Source: Holothuria scabra | Taxonomy: Eukaryota; Echinodermata; Holothuroidea; Aspidochirotida; Holothuriidae | Reading direction: 5' to 3' | Length of the DNA: 64,000 nucleotides | Assembly: GCA_037179385.1 (NCBI GenBank) | Contig: CM074187.1 | Span: 6,758,001-6,822,000, forward strand | Part shown: positions 59,450-64,000 of the stretch, one piece after another | Layout: every line of letters begins with the position of its first letter | How positions within the stretch are numbered: position 1 is the first letter of the stretch | Notes under the pieces: generated by a model | The model's database searches: none | The model's input: only the letters and a program-made list of their open reading frames with translations | What the model was told of the DNA's origin: nothing | Program-made: the position numbers and the translations under genes

Positions 59450-62400
59450 GCATAATTTTTCAATACAGGAATCGTAATCCTAGCTCTCACTCTCTCTAGT
59501 GCGAAGGTCGATTAGTTGCTTTATCGCCATAGAGAGCATGCTCTGCACAAATCAGATTTTGGTCAATAAGTTGTTTTCACTTTGACAATTTGGAAGGCAT
59601 TTCATATGGGCCATTTTTCACAATTATAAAACTCCCGAAATAAAGTGGGGCCTGACACCCGATTAAAATTCAATCTCGCCACGTCCCAATCATGCTTTTT
59701 GAAAAGGACAATTTCGGCGGGGAATTACCTAAAAAGCCACGACAAAGTCAGGACTACTTCACGCAACGTTTTACAACAAAAATATGACAAAAATCATAAT
59801 TTTAACCTACTTAATCAACAAACTGAAGCACAAATAATAGGAATAGGCAATCATTTAGAAACTTTTTTGCTCTTTTTAAGATGTGAAAAAACTCCAAATT
59901 CATCACAATTTTTCCCAAAAATGGAACACGCCATTAATGGACTCTATTCTTTTTGCTGTACACCCACCTAAGAAGATCTTCCGCACAGTAAATAGGTCTT
60001 GGAGTTGTTACACGGCTATTTAATTTTAGATCCAGCTATTTTTCGGCCAAAGCAGACCACCTTTGACAGATTAAATTACATTTCGGTCACAATGTTATAC
60101 AAATTTAACAATAAATACTAAGTTTATACAAAATTCTAGGGCTCGTTCTGTATACTTACCTTTTTATTACGCTCATAACATTATATTTGTTGCATACTCC
60201 AGGCGACTAACAATTAGGCTATACTACGTACCACATACGGCCGATACTGTAACGCATGCTATGCAATACAGTAGCTTTCTGTTTTTCAAGTTCGAATGTG
60301 ACCAAAGTCTGTCGTGTTAAATCATTTTTCGGTGATTCTAGGTTACGATTCCTATCTGGGAATGTTTCAGGAAATGTTGCATGCCTGTATGGAATGAATT
60401 CAAGACGAATTCAGATCACCCCATCAGATTACTGATTAGGCATTGAATTTGAAGCCTAACATTAACTAGCCTAGGCTACGTTACGTCTCGTTAGTTAGGC
60501 CGTAACTAACGTTAGTTTAATAAGGACCTTTTGTAACCTACCCTGGGCCTAGGCTAGAGGCTAGTTATATTTAGGCCCAACGTTAGGTCATGAAGGCCCG
60601 TGTAGCGGCAAAAGCCAAATATGAAATACTCCTTGATAGGCTAAAGAGTATAGGCCCTAGACTTAGACCGTGACGGCTTCAAAGCTTTGGGCCATTATAT
60701 ACGCTAGGACGACCTAGGGCCTAGCTTCCCCTTGAACAGGGGCTGTGTGTTGCGTTACATGGCTATTCTAACGTTACGTTCATTACCCTCCACATCACGT
60801 GTAATGAGCTTAAGCCATGTGGGGCTAACGTAACACCACAGCCCTGTTCAAGGGCTAGGACGACCTGTGATCCCTAATTCCTATGCACAAAACGGCCTAG
60901 CCTAAGTTAGGCGGTAGCCCAAACGTTAGGCATAAAGTCAGTAGCTACTTTGGGGACCAATTACCCTAACCTTCGGCCTAAAGACATGCATGTCGGAAAA
61001 AGTATCTTAGGAACAATCTCGTCCAGGAACTGTTCACTCCAGAACTAATTATATGCCCATTTTAGCATTTGAAAATCACACCATGAAGGTTGACATTTGT
61101 GATAGCACTTTAGGCTAGGCCCTATCTCCCAGAATCAGCTGAAAGGGGATATGCTGCCCTTCAGTGCAAAAGTTTCCATAGTAATTTGATTCCCCTTTTG
61201 TCAGCACCTATGTCAGGATTGTTGTTATTTATTTGAACCCCAAAGTTGTTGGACTTCTATTGTACCAGAAAAGGTAATCAAATCTGCTACTCACTGAGGC
61301 AATAGAACCAGTTTTATGGGGTACTGCATATGGGCTACTAACTGGGAACTGCAGTTTTCCCCTGAAAACTTTGTGCAGTGGTACCTATGAAGGATCTCCT
61401 TAATGGCTAATATCCCGTTATGTTATGCCTAAATTAGGCCTCAGCCTAGGCTGGGCCCTAGTAGTGGAGCTTTGCCAGCTAGGCCCTGAGCTCTATATGG
61501 CGTAATGGTAGTCGGTGTGCATTAGCGGCTATCATCAGGGTTCAAGGCCTAGGCTATCCATCAATTAGGCCCTCAAAGGCCAAGGCCTTAACCATCGGCC
61601 TACACAACGTTTACCGAAAGTATTGCCCATGGCCACTTAGTCCTCAAACACATGTTAGGTAAAGAGCAGTCCCCCCCCCAAACTTACCTCCTTGAAGAAA
61701 CAGCTAAATAGCACAATATTCTTCTTATTCCTCTTTCAGAGTATCATTCATTATTATATATTTTTTGGATCGAATCGGCTATTGCATCATTCAAGGATCC
61801 AAAACCAATCAGTTATTTCCAGTAAATTACAAATTTGAAAGAGAACAATGTTGTCACATTCATTACTCTCAACAGCCAATCATGAAACTGGACAGTCTAC
61901 TACACTACATTTCAATTCGGGATGACTGCTCATACCACGCCCTTTAAAAGTGTTCTTTTCATTCTAGTTTACTAAAAATTTCTATCTAATATAATTTTCA
62001 AATTGTATTTACTGACAATTAAAAATTCTAAGGATAACTTCCATGAAAGGAACTGTTTTGTTACCAGTAGCTGTGGGTCTCCGAGCTCCCACCCCAGGCA
62101 TTTATCTATCAATCCGGTGAGAAAGGGCAGATTGCTTGGTGGCCCGCTGGTAACAAACAACACAGTTCAATTTGCATTTTCTATTGTTTAATTACAAGTG
62201 AAACACTACAAGGTTTTTTCTCGAAGCTTTCCAATCTTTTTTCCAATGAGAAGCATGTGTGATTGACATTTTTCACATGTATTTATACAGCAATGAGCAT
62301 CAAGCTTGGAAGATTTAGAACTTTAGTCCTGATAATGTGCATCATACTGTATATTAAATTCCTGAAGAACCCTTGTCAGTATACAATTCATTCAGATTTG

Positions 62401-64000
62401 CATATTTCCTATTTTTAAAACAAGAAAGATTTTTTGCATTATACATTTGGCCGCAGTCTGACCAATGAGGTTCATGAGTTTGTGTCTTTTCTAGTATACT
62501 GTAAGTGTCATATAAGATACACCTCAACTGACTTCTATGACCCTAAATCATGTACACCCAATTCATGGCAGCTTCGCAATGGTATTTCTACATGAATGAT
62601 GTTTAGTGTTATCTTCATTTTTTGTCCCTATTCAGTTATTTTACTAAAGAAAGCTCAATATATGTAATTCACAACTGGAATTAAAGAAATAGTTCCAAAT
62701 TGTTGAAACTTATCATTGTTTTATGTCAAATGCTATGATGATTTATAATCAGCAACAATATTTACTGTATTCACTTGATCTAATTTTACTATGTACACAT
62801 AATTAGCAAGTGGTTCTTCATTGAATGCTCAAAAAGCTCTGGCAGTGTGAACCCTTGGACCAGTGCTTTCAGACTGGTGCACCATTTCACGAAGCATCCT
62901 GTCATTAGCAAGTGACAGTCTATCAACTGTGAAACAAAATCAATGTTACCTCCCTGTTTTTTAAACAATATTTCACAGAATGGGTACCATTAATTGCCTA
63001 CAGTATGTGCCTCTGTGGTGTAACATCCAAAATTTCAAAAAGCTTGGCAGATAGTTCCTCTAACTGAATAGCAATAACATAGCAAAAACATTGTTCAAAA
63101 GAATCGGTCAATGAACTTTTTTTTTCAGACTTCATTAAATGAGCCCTAGCCAGGACCCACAGTGGAACAGAACCCTCAGGGACACAGAGCGAATTTTGAA
63201 GTGATGAGGTTGAACACCAAAGAAACTGAATATGTTCTTGAAAGAAAATAATAGCAATGTAAGGCCCAAAAGGCCTAAAATGCCTATGAAAGGAAAAGTG
63301 TGAGGCTAAATCCAGTGCTATGGCCAAGTGGACAAAGGCAGTGGCTTTTAAAGCAATGAAGCTAAGCAACTGGGAGGTCTGGAGTTCGATTCCTGGCCCG
63401 GTCAAAGTAAGGTGGGTTTTTCATCCAAGTCCAATCTACAGTTTTCCCATCTAAACTGGTCTTTCAAAAAAAATACCAAATTTGATCCAAATTGTTGAAT
63501 TAATTGCCACCTGACGTGAAGTTGTAATTCATAAGCCAGCGGCTCCTCCCACATTCGTGGCAGCTAAGCATTGTAAAATAACTGCTCTTCAAGAAGGTCT
63601 GATTATTATCAAATCCACCCCCCACCCTTTCCGGCTGCACAGTGCCCTCACCTTTGAGTCAAAGTTTGTGAAGGTCATGAACAGGTTAACACAAGTTTAG
63701 CACCATCATTGAAAGCCATCAACTCTGTTTATCTTTAATTGAAGGCGTTTAGCAACTATGCGATATGTCTCAAAATGGGCCCTAGGGTACATAATGGACC
63801 ATGGACCCAATTTTTCCTCTCTACCCTGAACAGGTACTACTAACCAAGTTTTATTATGACTTATTGCAAGATCATTCTTAAAACATTGTTGAGGAGGACA
63901 CACATTGGAAAAGTCCATAAAATGGACCATTGGGCCCACACAGGGCCTTGAATGAAAACTTTCATAATACTGCACACAAGCTACTGACCAGACATCATTG
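59450..64000. repeat. Second copy of 25542-29860, probably a redundant contig
   Basis: Begins at the first base after the gap, in the middle of the segment (GCATAATTTTTCAATACAGG), and stays collinear with 25542-29860 to the window end. It contains the same palindrome (about 60725-60855), inverted repeat (about 62051-62168) and SINE head (63314-63406). Extra 1-5-base insertions are frequent up to about 63127 and rare afterwards. Confidence 0.9.
63314..63406 (+). repeat. tRNA-derived SINE head, second copy
   Basis: Box A TGGCCAAGTGG at 63321-63331 and box B AGTTCGATTCC at 63383-63393, identical to the first copy at 29168-29260. It is a product of the larger repeated segment. Confidence 0.6.

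Noticed and set aside
25542..64000. A genuine recent segmental duplication
   Set aside because: The copy starts exactly at the gap, has insertion-dominated differences that drop sharply at one point, and disagrees with independent repeat relatives.

Overview
This is a eukaryotic, non-coding-rich genomic window that looks like a marine invertebrate deuterostome, most likely an echinoderm. I infer that from three things: small exons in very long introns, a dense load of short DNA transposons, and stretches built from TAGGCCTA/AACGTTAG words. No decisive taxonomic marker is present, so the assignment is tentative. I see no bacterial-style operons, CRISPR arrays or viral genes.

Two gene models can be supported. 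(1) A divergent HSP70-family gene runs on the minus strand. Four clear exons (25019-25296, 16544-16820, 9662-9906, 3804-3957) carry, in the right order, the phosphate-2/lobe II region, the rest of the ATPase domain, the linker and start of the substrate-binding domain, and the next part of that domain. Splice phases join correctly. The exons carry changes at key nucleotide-binding residues and one frame break, so this is a pseudoenzyme or a pseudogene. A weaker candidate upstream exon lies at 43211-43398. (2) A plus-strand set of small acidic/basic exons spans about 40970-51800. Its 3' exons lie in a tandem segmental duplication, and each copy has a different lesion. I do not recognise the protein.

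Mobile elements and repeats dominate the rest. From left to right these are: a decayed LINE reverse transcriptase end (about 60-612), TTAA-flanked MITEs (1451, 36146), hairpin MITEs (2631, 4148, 18865), a Harbinger-like MITE (10813, with a truncated relative at 14179), and hAT-type elements with 8-bp target duplications (12193-15046, 30823-31547, 32928-34140). The first hAT element interrupts one arm of a large inverted duplication (12162-16167 against 23192-24555), and the other arm is an empty-site copy. tRNA-headed SINE-like sequences lie at 5.1, 29.2, 53.4 and 63.3 kb.

A recurring satellite-like family with a unit of about 147 bp carries AGGTCA-A-AGGTCA motifs (8.6, 41.5, 48.5 and, inverted, 58-59.3 kb). 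A separate array at 44.1-44.94 kb is built from 22-bp units with AGGTCA half-sites 4 bp apart. The assembly is broken by 100 Ns (59350-59449) inside the 147-bp array. The sequence after the gap (59450-64000) is a second copy of 25542-29860 and looks like a redundant contig with many small insertions near its end, not a real duplication.
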